DNA of 37,129 bases from CAZOVB01 sp964583095 (GCA_964583095.1 CAZOVB010000043.1:1-37129); one strand, 5' to 3'; shown: positions 7,834 through 16,332, counted from the first letter of the stretch. Notes: generated by a model not told the origin, from the sequence alone. Numbers and translations are program-made.

Positions 7834-8673
7834 TCAGCGCGAAACGATGTGCGGAGGGGCGGGCTGGTCGGTTCGCTCCACGCCTGTAACGCGCCACCCG
7901 GACCAGCCGTTTCGGCCCGGCTGCCATCGCAACTGCAGATTCAAGCCGTGGCGACGGGCACTTTGAGTGGTGATCCAGAAGCCAAGCTGTGCGCTGCGGG
8001 CTTCGGGCAGGGCCTGTTCAAAGGCAAAGAGGCTCACCGACGGCTCTGCCGGGTCTTTTATGCCCAGCAGCGTCCAGACCTGCGGAGGGTCCTTGAGCCA
8101 CTTGCCCCGTATGCCCTCGGAAAAACGATCGAGGGGTTGGCCGTCCCGCGCCCCGGCCAGGAAGTCCTGGGCCAGGGCCAGGGCGCCGCCGAGTTTGCAG
8201 ACGCTCGAGAAGGGCACCAGCAGCCCGCGCTGCCATCGGCCCGGGGCCTGGGGCATGGGCGAAAAGACGATCATGGACTCCATCTGGCCCATCCGGACCA
8301 GGACAAAGGCCTGGCCGGCGACCGGGCGCGAGGTGATATCCGAGAACGTTCCCGGCGGATAGGCATCCGCGTCGGTGTTGGCCAGGCTCAGCATACGGCT
8401 CATCAGCCAGAGATTGGCCCAGCGGATCTGCTCCCGATCGCTCTGGGGGTGCAGGACGCGAATGAGCTTCATGGGCTGATCCGGGACCATGCGGTTCCAG
8501 CGGGCGGCGGCGTCTTCGTAGCTTTCCAACAGGCCCGGATATTGCTTGCGTATGTCCGGCCCGCTCTGGGCACCGGCCTGGGCGACAGTGGGGGCCTGGC
8601 CACCGGACCACCACCAAAGACCGCCTGCCAATGCTACGATCAGACCAAATGTCAGAAGCCAGCGCGTATTCAT
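7834..8673 (-). CDS. Exported or membrane-anchored protein of unknown function
   Basis: The 279-residue protein starts with a signal-anchor (about 5-23, LLTFGLIVALAGGLWWW) followed by a Gly/Ala/Gln linker, so the bulk is outside the membrane. The globular part has several Trp residues and a motif GQAFVLVRMGQMESMIVFSP, but I recognise no domain. A good ribosome site (GGGAG about 10 bases upstream) supports the ATG at 8673. It is transcribed divergently from the MoxR ATPase gene across a 130-base gap, and may be related to it, but no vWA or DUF58 partner is visible. The predicted product is intact, with no frameshift. Confidence 0.7.
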   Translation of the reverse strand: MNTRWLLTFGLIVALAGGLWWWSGGQAPTVAQAGAQSGPDIRKQYPGLLESYEDAAARWNRMVPDQPMKLIRVLHPQSDREQIRWANLWLMSRMLSLANTDADAYPPGTFSDITSRPVAGQAFVLVRMGQMESMIVFSPMPQAPGRWQRGLLVPFSSVCKLGGALALAQDFLAGARDGQPLDRFSEGIRGKWLKDPPQVWTLLGIKDPAEPSVSLFAFEQALPEARSAQLGFWITTQSARRHGLNLQLRWQPGRNGWSGWRVTGVERTDQPAPPHIVSR

Positions 8674-8767
8674 CTTCGTTTCTCCCGCAAGTAGGCTTCT
8701 GGTCTATCGGAACAGGCCCAGTGAAAATACACTTACCCGCGCAATAGATTAGGTCCCAAGAGCCCCA

Positions 8768-8795
8768 TTGCTCCTGCCCGGCCTGACGATACAAT
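8768..8795 (+). promoter_or_regulatory. Promoter of the moxR gene, predicted leaderless
   Basis: TTGCTC (8768-8773) and TACAAT (8790-8795) lie 16 bases apart. Eight bases separate the -10 from ATG 8804 and no ribosome-binding site is seen, so transcription should begin at about the start codon. The same geometry occurs at hxlA-rraA and araC. Confidence 0.55.
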
Positions 8796-8803
8796 AGAAC
8801 CTT

Positions 8804-9808
8804 ATGGAAACAGAGGGCTTACAAGACGACTTCCAGGAGCAGATCGACGACTTTGGTCGGCTCTATGAACAGATCCGTTGTCAGGTCCATCGGATCATTG
8901 TCGGCCAGGAAGCGGTGGTGGAACAGGTCTTGACCTGCCTGATCGCCTCCGGACATGCCTTGCTCGAGGGCGTGCCGGGGCTGGGGAAAACGCTCCTGGT
9001 CCGGACGCTCTCGGAGGTCCTGGATCTGGAGTCCACGCGGATCCAGTTCACCCCCGATCTCATGCCGGCCGACATCACCGGGACAAACGTGCTGGAAACA
9101 GGCGAGCAGGGCCAGAGAAGCTTCCAATTCCAGCCCGGGCCGGTCTTTGCCAATCTGGTTCTTGCCGATGAGATCAACCGAGCTACGCCCAAGACCCAGT
9201 CCGCGCTGCTCGAGGCCATGCAGGAGCGAACGGTATCCGCGGCGCGGGTTTCTCATCGGCTCCCTGAGCCCTTCTTCGTATTGGCTACGCAGAACCCGAT
9301 CGAACTGGAAGGGACCTATCCGCTGCCCGAGGCGCAGTTGGACCGGTTCCTGTTCAAGATCCAGGTCCGGGCGCCTGATCGGGAGCAGTTGAGTTCGATT
9401 CTCGAGCGGACCACCGGGGCCTCTCCGCCTGCCTGTGAGCGTGTCTGCTCGGCCGAGGACGTCCAGCGCATGCAACGAGTCGCTCGGGAAGTTATTGCCG
9501 GCAAAGAGGTCCAGGATCTCGTGGCCGATTTGATCCTTGCCACCCATCCCGGCCAGGAGGGGGCAACGCAGCGGATAGGCCGATTCGTCCGGTTCGGAGC
9601 CAGCCCCCGCGGGGCCCAGGCGGTTCTGCTGGCAGCCAAGGTTCGGGCCCTGGTTGCAGGGCGAGCCAATGTCGCCCTGGAGGATGTGGAGCAGGTCTAC
9701 AGGCCGGCTTTGCGACACCGGGTGCTGCTTTCCTTCGAGGGACAGGCAGAGGATATCCAGTGCGACGATCTTCTCCAGGAAGCTTGGCAGCATATCCGGC
9801 AGGGGTAA
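8804..9808 (+). CDS. MoxR-family AAA+ ATPase
   Basis: The 334-residue protein is a full-length MoxR ATPase. Walker A is GVPGLGKT (56-63), Walker B is LVLADEINR with D122 and E123, and the sensor-1 region is ATQNPIELEGTYPLPEAQLDRFLF. The arginine-rich C-terminal lid domain is present. MoxR ATPases usually act as chaperones or metal-insertion factors with vWA-domain proteins encoded next door. Here no vWA, DUF58 or transglutaminase gene follows; the neighbours are an exported protein upstream (-) and a tiny lipoprotein downstream (+), so the partner is unknown. The ATG at 8804 has no ribosome site and lies 8 bases after a strong -10 box. Confidence 0.93.
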   Translation: METEGLQDDFQEQIDDFGRLYEQIRCQVHRIIVGQEAVVEQVLTCLIASGHALLEGVPGLGKTLLVRTLSEVLDLESTRIQFTPDLMPADITGTNVLETGEQGQRSFQFQPGPVFANLVLADEINRATPKTQSALLEAMQERTVSAARVSHRLPEPFFVLATQNPIELEGTYPLPEAQLDRFLFKIQVRAPDREQLSSILERTTGASPPACERVCSAEDVQRMQRVAREVIAGKEVQDLVADLILATHPGQEGATQRIGRFVRFGASPRGAQAVLLAAKVRALVAGRANVALEDVEQVYRPALRHRVLLSFEGQAEDIQCDDLLQEAWQHIRQG

Positions 9809-9931
9809 GACGGGTCCTTTCGTTTTTTGAGGAAAATTAGTACCAGCAAGGAACCATTTACGATCCTTCAAGCGTTAGAATAATGAAAAGGCATAGAGCC
9901 TGCAGATACAAACGCCATGGAGGTACACACC

Positions 9932-10123
9932 ATGAAAGCCCTTGCTGCAACACTGGTCGTTGTCATCGCGTTGGGAGCCCTGTTCCTGACAGGATGCTCC
10001 AACAATAACGAAACTCGCATGGAACCCCGTGAGTCGCCCCAGATCTACGCGACCCCGACTCAAGAAAGCTCTGATACGTCCTACACGGACAATGGATGGG
10101 CGGATCTGTACTACACGCCCTGA
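9932..10123 (+). CDS. Small lipoprotein, 63 residues
   Basis: The protein has a Lys-3 start, a hydrophobic core and the lipobox LTGC with Cys 22, so it should be a lipid-anchored protein with a 42-residue mature part. That part is polar and rich in Asn, Thr, Ser and Pro, ending with NGWADLYYTP. I recognise no family. The ATG at 9932 is preferred over an earlier in-frame ATG at 9917 because GGAGG (9919-9923) lies 8 bases upstream and the signal peptide then begins directly. A TAGAAT box at 9876-9881 could be its -10. A strong hairpin at 10290-10325 follows. Confidence 0.7.
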   Translation: MKALAATLVVVIALGALFLTGCSNNNETRMEPRESPQIYATPTQESSDTSYTDNGWADLYYTP

Positions 10124-10289
10124 CAGTCTGTTTGAAAGCTGTCTTTGCTGGAGTTTGTCTGATTCCCCGCCGCGGCCAGACCTGAATTTGATGGAGTAAG
10201 AGCCGCCGCTTCGAGAAATCTGAAAATCGTGCCTGGGGAAATTCCTTGTTGAGCAAGTTGCCCAGGCAGCAATGACCCGAATCAGCCGG

Positions 10290-10325
10290 CGACAGGGCCG
10301 GGAAACTCACTTCCCGGCCCTGTCG
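10290..10325 (+). terminator. Strong hairpin, likely terminator after the small lipoprotein gene
   Basis: A perfect 15-base stem (arms 10290-10304 and 10311-10325) closes a 6-base loop (ACTCAC) and is followed by CTTTGTC. The stem is very stable, but the T tract is short, so it may act as a terminator with Rho help or as an mRNA-stabilising end. The surrounding 10124-10503 gap holds no other gene that I can support. A possible promoter for the next gene is TTTGGG (10422-10427) with TATACG (10444-10449), 16 bases apart. Confidence 0.6.
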
Positions 10326-10503
10326 CTTTGTCTTGCGCTGCGAAAAGCCCCCGGGAAGCAATTTTACGATATGGATAGCACTAAGAGGATATTTCATCAG
10401 AGACAATTCGGTTGTATTCTCTTTGGGAATCGCAAATAGATGATATACGAGCAGACAGCCACAGGCCGTCTCTGCCCGCGTCACAGAACCAAGGAGAACG
10501 CAG

Positions 10504-11871
10504 ATGGGTTACAAGGTAGGCATGCTGGGCATGGGATTCTTCGGACGCCGGTTCGTGGAACTCTTCAAGGCCCATCCGCTGGTGGATGAGGTAGTCGTCG
10601 CGGAATTGCGCGACGACGTCCGGGCCCAGGTCGCCAAAGAGGAAGGCATCCAGCGCACCTGCCGGGACCTGGACGAACTGCTCGAGACGGACATCGACGC
10701 CGTGGCGATCTTCACCCAACGCTGGTCACACGCGCCCCAGGCCATCAAAGCCCTCAAGGCGGGCAAGCACGTCTACTGTGCGGTACCGGCCGGGGTGACG
10801 GTGGAGGAACTCGACGAGCTTGTCAAGACGGTTGAAGAGACCGGCCTGACCTACGCCTTGGGTGAGACCAGCTTCTACCGACCCCAGGCCATGTGGTGTC
10901 GCCGGAAGTTTGACGAGGGCGAGTTCGGGCGGTTCGTCTACGGCGAAGGCCAGTACTATCACAACATGGCCCACTGGTTCTATCTGCCCTTCTACGACGC
11001 CAACGGACCGGAGTGGAAGAAGTACGCTTCTGTCCCTCCGATGTGGTACATCTCGCATTCGGCCTCGCATGTCCTGTCGGTGACCCGAAGCCACTTCACG
11101 CACGTAAGCTGTTTTGGCTGGGTGGACAACCACGAGGATGGCCTGTTCGACCGCGAGCTTTCCGCCTTTGACAACCCCTGGAGCAACCAGTCGGCCCTGT
11201 TCCGCACGGCCGACGGGGGCATGGCGAGGGTCAACGAATTCCGCCGCTCGGCAGCGGGCGAAAGCCGTGGCAGTATCATCGGAGACAAGGGCGCCTACCA
11301 GGAGCAGTGCAACCCATACAAGGGGGAAGTCACTGTTGAGCAGCAGATGGAGGGCAAGGAAGGCGAGGCCAAGGGCGAATCCGCCGCCAGCCAGGCGGTC
11401 TGGAGCGCCGAAGCCTTCGAGAAGCCGCCCTACAAGGAAGACGGCAGCTATGACTACGAGAACGCCCAGCACTGGTCGAAGAAGATCAAGGAAGACATGA
11501 CCTGGATCCACCGCATGGAGGGCGTGGAGATCACCGAGGAGAACCTGGGCGATCTGCCCCGGGAGTACCTGGGCAAGAAACACCTGGGAGTGGGGCCCCT
11601 GCATCCGGTTCAGCGTCTGCCCAAGGAGTTCGTGGGGATGAAGAACGGCCACTGCGGCTCGCACCAGTTCCTGGTTCATGACTTCCTCGAGGCGATCGAA
11701 TCGGGCAAGCTGCCGCCTTGTCACGTCTGGGCCGGCGCCCGCTGGTCGGTCGGCGGCGTGGTCGCCCATGAATCCTGCAAGCGTGAAGGCGAACGCCTGG
11801 CCGTGCCCGAGTTCGGCCGGCCCCCCAAGGACGCCAGCTACATCAACCCGCTGACCCGGCTGCTGGACTGA
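10504..11871 (+). CDS. Gfo/Idh/MocA-like oxidoreductase with altered EKP motif
   Basis: The 455-residue protein has an N-terminal Rossmann NAD(P)-binding domain (VGMLGMGFFGRRF, residues 5-17) and an alpha/beta C-terminal domain typical of the Gfo/Idh/MocA family. Enzymes of this family oxidise or reduce sugars and polyols. No signal peptide is present, so it is cytoplasmic. The family's EKP motif (catalytic Lys) would be at 93-95, but here the sequence reads HVYCAVPAGVTVEEL, with Ala-Val-Pro. The catalytic Lys is therefore absent and the chemistry may differ. The start has a clear AAGGAG site (about 10491-10496). It is convergent with an AraC-family regulator, 20 bases away. Confidence 0.85.
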   Translation: MGYKVGMLGMGFFGRRFVELFKAHPLVDEVVVAELRDDVRAQVAKEEGIQRTCRDLDELLETDIDAVAIFTQRWSHAPQAIKALKAGKHVYCAVPAGVTVEELDELVKTVEETGLTYALGETSFYRPQAMWCRRKFDEGEFGRFVYGEGQYYHNMAHWFYLPFYDANGPEWKKYASVPPMWYISHSASHVLSVTRSHFTHVSCFGWVDNHEDGLFDRELSAFDNPWSNQSALFRTADGGMARVNEFRRSAAGESRGSIIGDKGAYQEQCNPYKGEVTVEQQMEGKEGEAKGESAASQAVWSAEAFEKPPYKEDGSYDYENAQHWSKKIKEDMTWIHRMEGVEITEENLGDLPREYLGKKHLGVGPLHPVQRLPKEFVGMKNGHCGSHQFLVHDFLEAIESGKLPPCHVWAGARWSVGGVVAHESCKREGERLAVPEFGRPPKDASYINPLTRLLD

Positions 11872-11891
11872 GCCGCTGTTTTGCCCGGCTC

Positions 11892-12782
11892 TTATCGGTT
11901 CCGATGTTCCGAGGGGCTCTTGCCGGTAATCCGCTTGATGCAGGTGGAGAGGTACTGCCCGGAGGAGAAGCCCAACTCCTGGGCCAGGGCAGACAATGTC
12001 ACCGACCCCCCGGCGAGTCGGGCAAGGGCTTCGTCCACGCGAAGCTGGAGATAATACTGCCCCGGCCCGACGCCCAGTTCCTTTCGGAAGCGGGACTTGA
12101 AGTGCGAGAGGCTCCAGCCGGCTTCCCGGGCCAGGACTTCCAGGCAGAGGGGACAGGCCAGGTTCTGCTCCATGAGCGCCAGGCAGGCCGAGATTCGCCG
12201 ACCCGGTTCCGGTCTCGGGTCCTGTTGGTCACAGACCGCTTCGAGAATCTCCTCCAGCAAGGCGATCAGGCAGACGCGAATGCCCAGCATCTGCCTCGGG
12301 CCCGGTTCGTTGCCGCCCTGAATGGCCGAGGCCAAAAGGGCGTCGAAGCGGTCGCCGACCGGACGCTGCGTCTTGCACTTTCTCAGGCCGATGTCTGCAA
12401 GGGCCCCATGGAGGGCTTGGCCTTCGTCCTCGGGCAGGCGCATATAGCCGGAAGGACAGCACGAGGGCAGCTCCAGAATCAGCCAGTAGAGTTTGCCCGG
12501 GTGGAACACGTCGTCGAGCCCGCCATGGGGTTCGCCGGGGAAAGTAATATACAGATCCCCGCCGGTGAGTTGGTGTGTCTCCCGGCCCACGCGCCAGAGG
12601 AATCGTCCTCGGGCAATGTAGCAGATTTCGATTCGACCCGGATGACGATGGTTGCGGAGGGTCTGGGCGGCAGTGAGTTCACCGCCTCCGATCATGTGGA
12701 CCTCGGGGAGTTGGGTCCAATTGGGCACGATGTGGATGCGCTGGCCGGGCGAGGGTTGGCCTGTATGTTTTGGTCTTGCCAT
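11892..12782 (-). CDS. AraC-family transcription regulator with N-terminal cupin
   Basis: The 296-residue protein has an N-terminal cupin-like sensing part (about 20-150; RNHRHPGRIEICYIARGRFL, GGDLYITFPGEPHGG) and a C-terminal double helix-turn-helix (about 200-293; LEVLAREAGWSLSHFKSRFR and LSALAQELGFSSGQYLSTCI). It probably senses a sugar or related ligand and controls catabolic genes. Convergence with the Gfo/Idh-type gene suggests, but does not prove, a common substrate. The frame continues upstream to 12878, but ATG 12782 fits the promoter at 12790-12818 and gives a standard length. It has no ribosome site and looks leaderless. Confidence 0.88.
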   Translation of the reverse strand: MARPKHTGQPSPGQRIHIVPNWTQLPEVHMIGGGELTAAQTLRNHRHPGRIEICYIARGRFLWRVGRETHQLTGGDLYITFPGEPHGGLDDVFHPGKLYWLILELPSCCPSGYMRLPEDEGQALHGALADIGLRKCKTQRPVGDRFDALLASAIQGGNEPGPRQMLGIRVCLIALLEEILEAVCDQQDPRPEPGRRISACLALMEQNLACPLCLEVLAREAGWSLSHFKSRFRKELGVGPGQYYLQLRVDEALARLAGGSVTLSALAQELGFSSGQYLSTCIKRITGKSPSEHRNR

Positions 12783-12789
12783 GATCGAT

Positions 12790-12818
12790 ATCGTACGATC
12801 TGGAGTGCTTCCCTGCAA
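12790..12818 (-). promoter_or_regulatory. Promoter of the araC-type gene, predicted leaderless
   Basis: On the minus strand, TTGCAG (12818-12813) is 17 bases from TACGAT (12795-12790), and 7 bases separate the -10 from ATG 12782. The region GATCGTACGATATCGATC is partly self-complementary, which might also serve as an operator for self-regulation. Confidence 0.5.
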
Positions 12819-12868
12819 CGCCCAAAGGCTACGGGTCGGCCCGAATCCTTTGAATTCCGGAAAACCGA

Positions 12869-12896
12869 TTGCATCCATTTCGACAGAACGTTTAAG
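12869..12896 (+). promoter_or_regulatory. Possible promoter before the membrane protein gene at 12946
   Basis: TTGCAT (12869-12874) and TTTAAG (12891-12896) are 16 bases apart. The -10 is only a moderate match, but the -35 is the same as in the hxlA-rraA promoter. Confidence 0.35.
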
Positions 12897-12945
12897 TGGT
12901 ACGGATCCAGCTTCACGAAACAGGGACGCAAGAAGAGGAGATCAC

Positions 12946-13671
12946 ATGTCCGATTCGGCCGGAAATAACAGTGACGCCCGCAAGGAGCAGGCCTCCTTTT
13001 ACCTGGAGGCGATGCGTTCGCCTGTATTCCCCTTTACCGGCAACGGTCTCTGGATCATGCTTTCGGCTGCGATCGTCCTGCCTCTGACGATCCTGGGGCT
13101 TTCGGCCCTGTGGATTTTCGGACTGGGGCTCCTGCTGATCATCGCCGTCTATCTTACCGGGTATATCTCGCAGGTGGTGGTGGACACCGCCGGGGGAGAA
13201 GACGAAGCCCCCAACTGGCCGGATTTCAGCGATTTCATAGAGGAGTGCTTTTGGCCGACCCTGATGGCTTTGGGTGCGATCCTGGTCGCATTCGCGCCCT
13301 GGATTATCGCTGCCCTGGCCGGGGCGGATTCCTTGATCCGCAGCGTGCTGGGAGCGGTGGGGGCGGCGTATCTTCCGATGGCCCTGACCGCGGCGGTGTT
13401 GTTCCGGAGCATCGAGGGCCTCAACCCGTTCCTGGTGGTCCGCTCGATTTTCAAGACCTTGCCGAAGTACATATTTGCCGCCGTGCTGGTGGTGCTGGTG
13501 TTTCTGGCCATGCAATTGGCCCAGGATTTCATGCGCGGCCAATCGTTGCTTCTAAGCATGATCGGCCCGGTGGTCGGGCTCTATTTCTACATCGTTCAGG
13601 CCCGGATTATGGGTCTGATCTACCGCTACTGCGAGGACGAATTGGACTGGTTCGGCACCTCGCTGCGCTGA
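12946..13671 (+). CDS. Multi-span membrane protein, DUF4013-like, unknown function
   Basis: The 241-residue protein has about 5-6 hydrophobic segments (roughly 35-55, 56-75, 102-122, 130-155, 175-195 and 200-225), separated by short acidic loops such as GGEDEAPNWPDFSDFIEECFWP. The pattern with the loop RSIFKTLPKYIFAAV resembles DUF4013-type proteins, for which no function is known. GAGGAG stands 8 bases before ATG 12946. The next gene, a zinc-ribbon membrane protein, follows 38 bases later and is probably co-transcribed. Confidence 0.7.
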   Translation: MSDSAGNNSDARKEQASFYLEAMRSPVFPFTGNGLWIMLSAAIVLPLTILGLSALWIFGLGLLLIIAVYLTGYISQVVVDTAGGEDEAPNWPDFSDFIEECFWPTLMALGAILVAFAPWIIAALAGADSLIRSVLGAVGAAYLPMALTAAVLFRSIEGLNPFLVVRSIFKTLPKYIFAAVLVVLVFLAMQLAQDFMRGQSLLLSMIGPVVGLYFYIVQARIMGLIYRYCEDELDWFGTSLR

Positions 13672-13709
13672 AGGCCTGTCGGTTCGGAATGCGAGGAAGC
13701 ACACCGGCC

Positions 13710-14426
13710 ATGAAGATCGTGGAACTGGAATGCAAGAACTGCGGAGCGCCGCTGGCAACGGACAACGTCAGCGACAGGCTGGACGTGGCCCGCTGCCCGC
13801 ATTGCAAGACGATCTTCGCCCTGGAGACGCTGGCTCCGCCGACTCCTTCGCGGAAAAAGGATACTCTCCCGGCCAGGGCCTTCCTTCAACCCAAGCACTT
13901 TGAAGTGCATCGCGAGTCCGATGAACTTGTCATCCAGGGCCAGCCGGCCGCCAGTCTTCTTTGGATCGGCCCGTTCCTGCTGCTGTGCATCTTAACTCCG
14001 TTGGTTGCGGTTCGAGAATACACCCTTGAGCATATGGACGGACTCTCCGCCTACATGCCCCTGGGATTTGCCCTAATGGGTGCCCTGGCGGCTGCTGCGA
14101 TTCTCTCTACAGCCTTGCGGAAGATTGTCATTCGAGTAGGTCCCGAGAAGCTCTCCTGCATCCGGGAAGGACTCTGGAAGAAGCATTTCTGCGACGTCCC
14201 TTCAGAGAGCATCGTGCAGCTTTACGTACGGGAGTATCCGACCGGCGGCAACGACGGCAGGAGTATCCGGTATCAACTCTACCTGGTGCGGGATCTGGGA
14301 GGCCGTGAGGTGATCTATGACGACTTCTACACGGCCGAGCAAGCACTGTATATTGAGCAGGAAATCGAGAAGCGCCTTGGGCTGGAAAACATCCGGGTCG
14401 GGGATGTCGGAGAAATCAGTCGGTAG
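13710..14426 (+). CDS. Zinc-ribbon membrane protein with PH-like C-terminal part
   Basis: The 238-residue protein starts with a two-pair cysteine zinc ribbon (CKNCG near residues 8-12 and CPHC near 27-30). Two hydrophobic segments lie at about 80-100 and 111-132. A C-terminal beta-rich part, about 135-235, looks like a bacterial PH-type domain (VIRVGPEKLSCIREGLWKKH). It is probably a small inner-membrane protein with a cytoplasmic metal-binding head; I do not know its role. An alternative in-frame ATG at 13689 would add seven residues. Its end overlaps by 11 bases the end of the convergent DUF3592 gene. Confidence 0.7.
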   Translation: MKIVELECKNCGAPLATDNVSDRLDVARCPHCKTIFALETLAPPTPSRKKDTLPARAFLQPKHFEVHRESDELVIQGQPAASLLWIGPFLLLCILTPLVAVREYTLEHMDGLSAYMPLGFALMGALAAAAILSTALRKIVIRVGPEKLSCIREGLWKKHFCDVPSESIVQLYVREYPTGGNDGRSIRYQLYLVRDLGGREVIYDDFYTAEQALYIEQEIEKRLGLENIRVGDVGEISR

Positions 14427-16332
14427 ATTCCTCCGGGGCTTTCTGCACGGGTTTGCCCGTCCACTGCCCCAGCAGATCACAGGCACGCCGGGCGGTGAGC
14501 AGGCGGTCGTCTCCCGGCATCCGGGCGATGAGCACGCGTGTTCCATCTGTGAGGACTGCCTGAATCTGTGCATGGTGGAGCAGATCCGACGAGTCGGTAT
14601 CTTCGTCCTTCCCGCATCGAAAAGCCCGTATGTTGGCCAGGTCCAGCGATCGGCTCTGACCGTCTTCGCCTTCCAGCACGAGCCTCCTGCTGTCCAGCTG
14701 CAAGGTGAGTTTGCGGCATTTGAGCCTTCCGCTGACCAGCCGGGCCGTCAAAATCCCCGCCGCCAGGGCCGACACGAACACCCCCGCCACCCAAGGCCCC
14801 GGCGGGGTATTGCCGAGGATGAAGGCCAGCAAGAAGGCCCCCAGAAAGCAGATACCCAGGTAGGCTCCACCCAAAGCAATGCCCACCAGGACGCCGGCAG
14901 GCCTGGCCACGACCTCCAACTGCCCCGGCATCTGCCTGACGCTTCCCCACCCTGGGATAGCCAACACCTCCGAGGGACTCTGGCGGAGGAATCTCGCCAC
15001 CGCCCCGCGATGACGCAGCGAAAGCCAGATCGCCGCCGCCCCGCCAAGCGATACTGCCAGGAAAGGCTGGAGGAACAGCAGAAGATACCACGCGCTGTAG
15101 GAAGACCGCCTGCGAAGGACCGCCTGGGTGGGGGACTTCGAATCGTACCAGGCCTGGACCTTCTTTCCTGGAGGAAACCGCTCAAGAACCCGACGCGCCT
15201 GGGCCTGGCTGGTCGTCGGGCCATCCGAAACCTGGAAACGGTCGGATGTGTACGTTTGCCCTCCCACCTGGTACCGGTAGACGATGTGAGGCACGTACGA
15301 GCCGGGCTGTTGTGGAGCTTTTCGTACCTCGGCCGAGATGACCTCCGCCTCAACGGGCAGATATTCTCGTGTCCCGCGGTACCCGACGAGAATCCCAGCC
15401 AGGGCGTGAACGATGAAGATCGCCACGATCGCCGTCCAGAACGCCCAGAACCCGATCAGAGGCCACCCCACGGGGGGCAGATTCTTCGCCGGGGTCAAAA
15501 GCTCCCGGGAGACGTCGGCCACACCGTCCTGATCCCGCAGCATCGCCTCGGCTCGGGCAAGCCGATTCCTTCGCCATCCATCCAGCAGACCAATCCCGAT
15601 GCTCAGAACAGGAACGGCTGCAAAAACGGTCAATCCCGCCAGCCAGGAACTTGGCCAATCCAGAAACCTCCCCAGGGCAATGACCGCGAAAGTCCCGACT
15701 GCTGAGAGAATTCCAAAGGCCGCTGCGCCTGTAAGCATCGCTCGGGCTTCGCGGAGCGGACCGGTGCGCGCACGCTTCTCCAAAACCTCCAGGCCGAGGG
15801 TGCCGAAGATTCCCCCGGCCACCATGGCAAGCCCGATAAGCAGAAAGGGGAGCATGAAGATCAGAAAGGCCAGCGGATAGACCGGCTCGGCGGGATCCAG
15901 CGTGGACTCCACAGGCCTGCGTGGATCGTACCAGACCTGGAGCTCCCGGCCCGGCTCCAGCGACTCAGGTGCCGGGCTTTCTGAAGCCCCCGTTGGTTTG
16001 AAGGTATGGCTGGATTCGTATGAGGTGTCCTCGACCCGGTAGGAATACCGGACTTCAAGAACGTTGCTGTCGTTGGAATCCTGAATTTCCTCCACCTGCG
16101 TCAGGCTGCCCGGCGTCTGCTGCCATACCAAGGCCCGGCGTGCCCCGCGCCAGGTATCCTTGAGCAGCTCTCCGGCAAAGGAACCCACGCCGGCCAGCCA
16201 GAACATTCCGAAGATCAGCAGCACCAGCCGCGCGATCCAAAGACCGCCCGAATGCGCGGGGGGCAGCTTGGCCTGGAAATCGGGTTCCGGCCGATCATGG
16301 GGGGCTGGCGATGACTCCGTATTCCTGTTCAT
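14416..16332 (-). CDS. Multi-span membrane protein with two DUF3592 domains
   Basis: The 638-residue protein has about eight hydrophobic segments and two large soluble loops. Each loop resembles DUF3592: the first has VRYSYRVEDTSYESS and ends with LQVWYDPRRPVES, and the second has IVYRYQVGGQTYTSD and ends with VQAWYDSKSPTQAV. DUF3592 domains are of unknown function and are thought to be extracytoplasmic beta-rich units. The C-terminal quarter has two more membrane segments and a cytoplasmic PH-like tail. I placed the start at 16332 because an upstream ATG at 16343 runs into a stop after four codons. The gene is divergent from the FAD protein. Confidence 0.75.
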   Translation of the reverse strand: MNRNTESSPAPHDRPEPDFQAKLPPAHSGGLWIARLVLLIFGMFWLAGVGSFAGELLKDTWRGARRALVWQQTPGSLTQVEEIQDSNDSNVLEVRYSYRVEDTSYESSHTFKPTGASESPAPESLEPGRELQVWYDPRRPVESTLDPAEPVYPLAFLIFMLPFLLIGLAMVAGGIFGTLGLEVLEKRARTGPLREARAMLTGAAAFGILSAVGTFAVIALGRFLDWPSSWLAGLTVFAAVPVLSIGIGLLDGWRRNRLARAEAMLRDQDGVADVSRELLTPAKNLPPVGWPLIGFWAFWTAIVAIFIVHALAGILVGYRGTREYLPVEAEVISAEVRKAPQQPGSYVPHIVYRYQVGGQTYTSDRFQVSDGPTTSQAQARRVLERFPPGKKVQAWYDSKSPTQAVLRRRSSYSAWYLLLFLQPFLAVSLGGAAAIWLSLRHRGAVARFLRQSPSEVLAIPGWGSVRQMPGQLEVVARPAGVLVGIALGGAYLGICFLGAFLLAFILGNTPPGPWVAGVFVSALAAGILTARLVSGRLKCRKLTLQLDSRRLVLEGEDGQSRSLDLANIRAFRCGKDEDTDSSDLLHHAQIQAVLTDGTRVLIARMPGDDRLLTARRACDLLGQWTGKPVQKAPEESTD

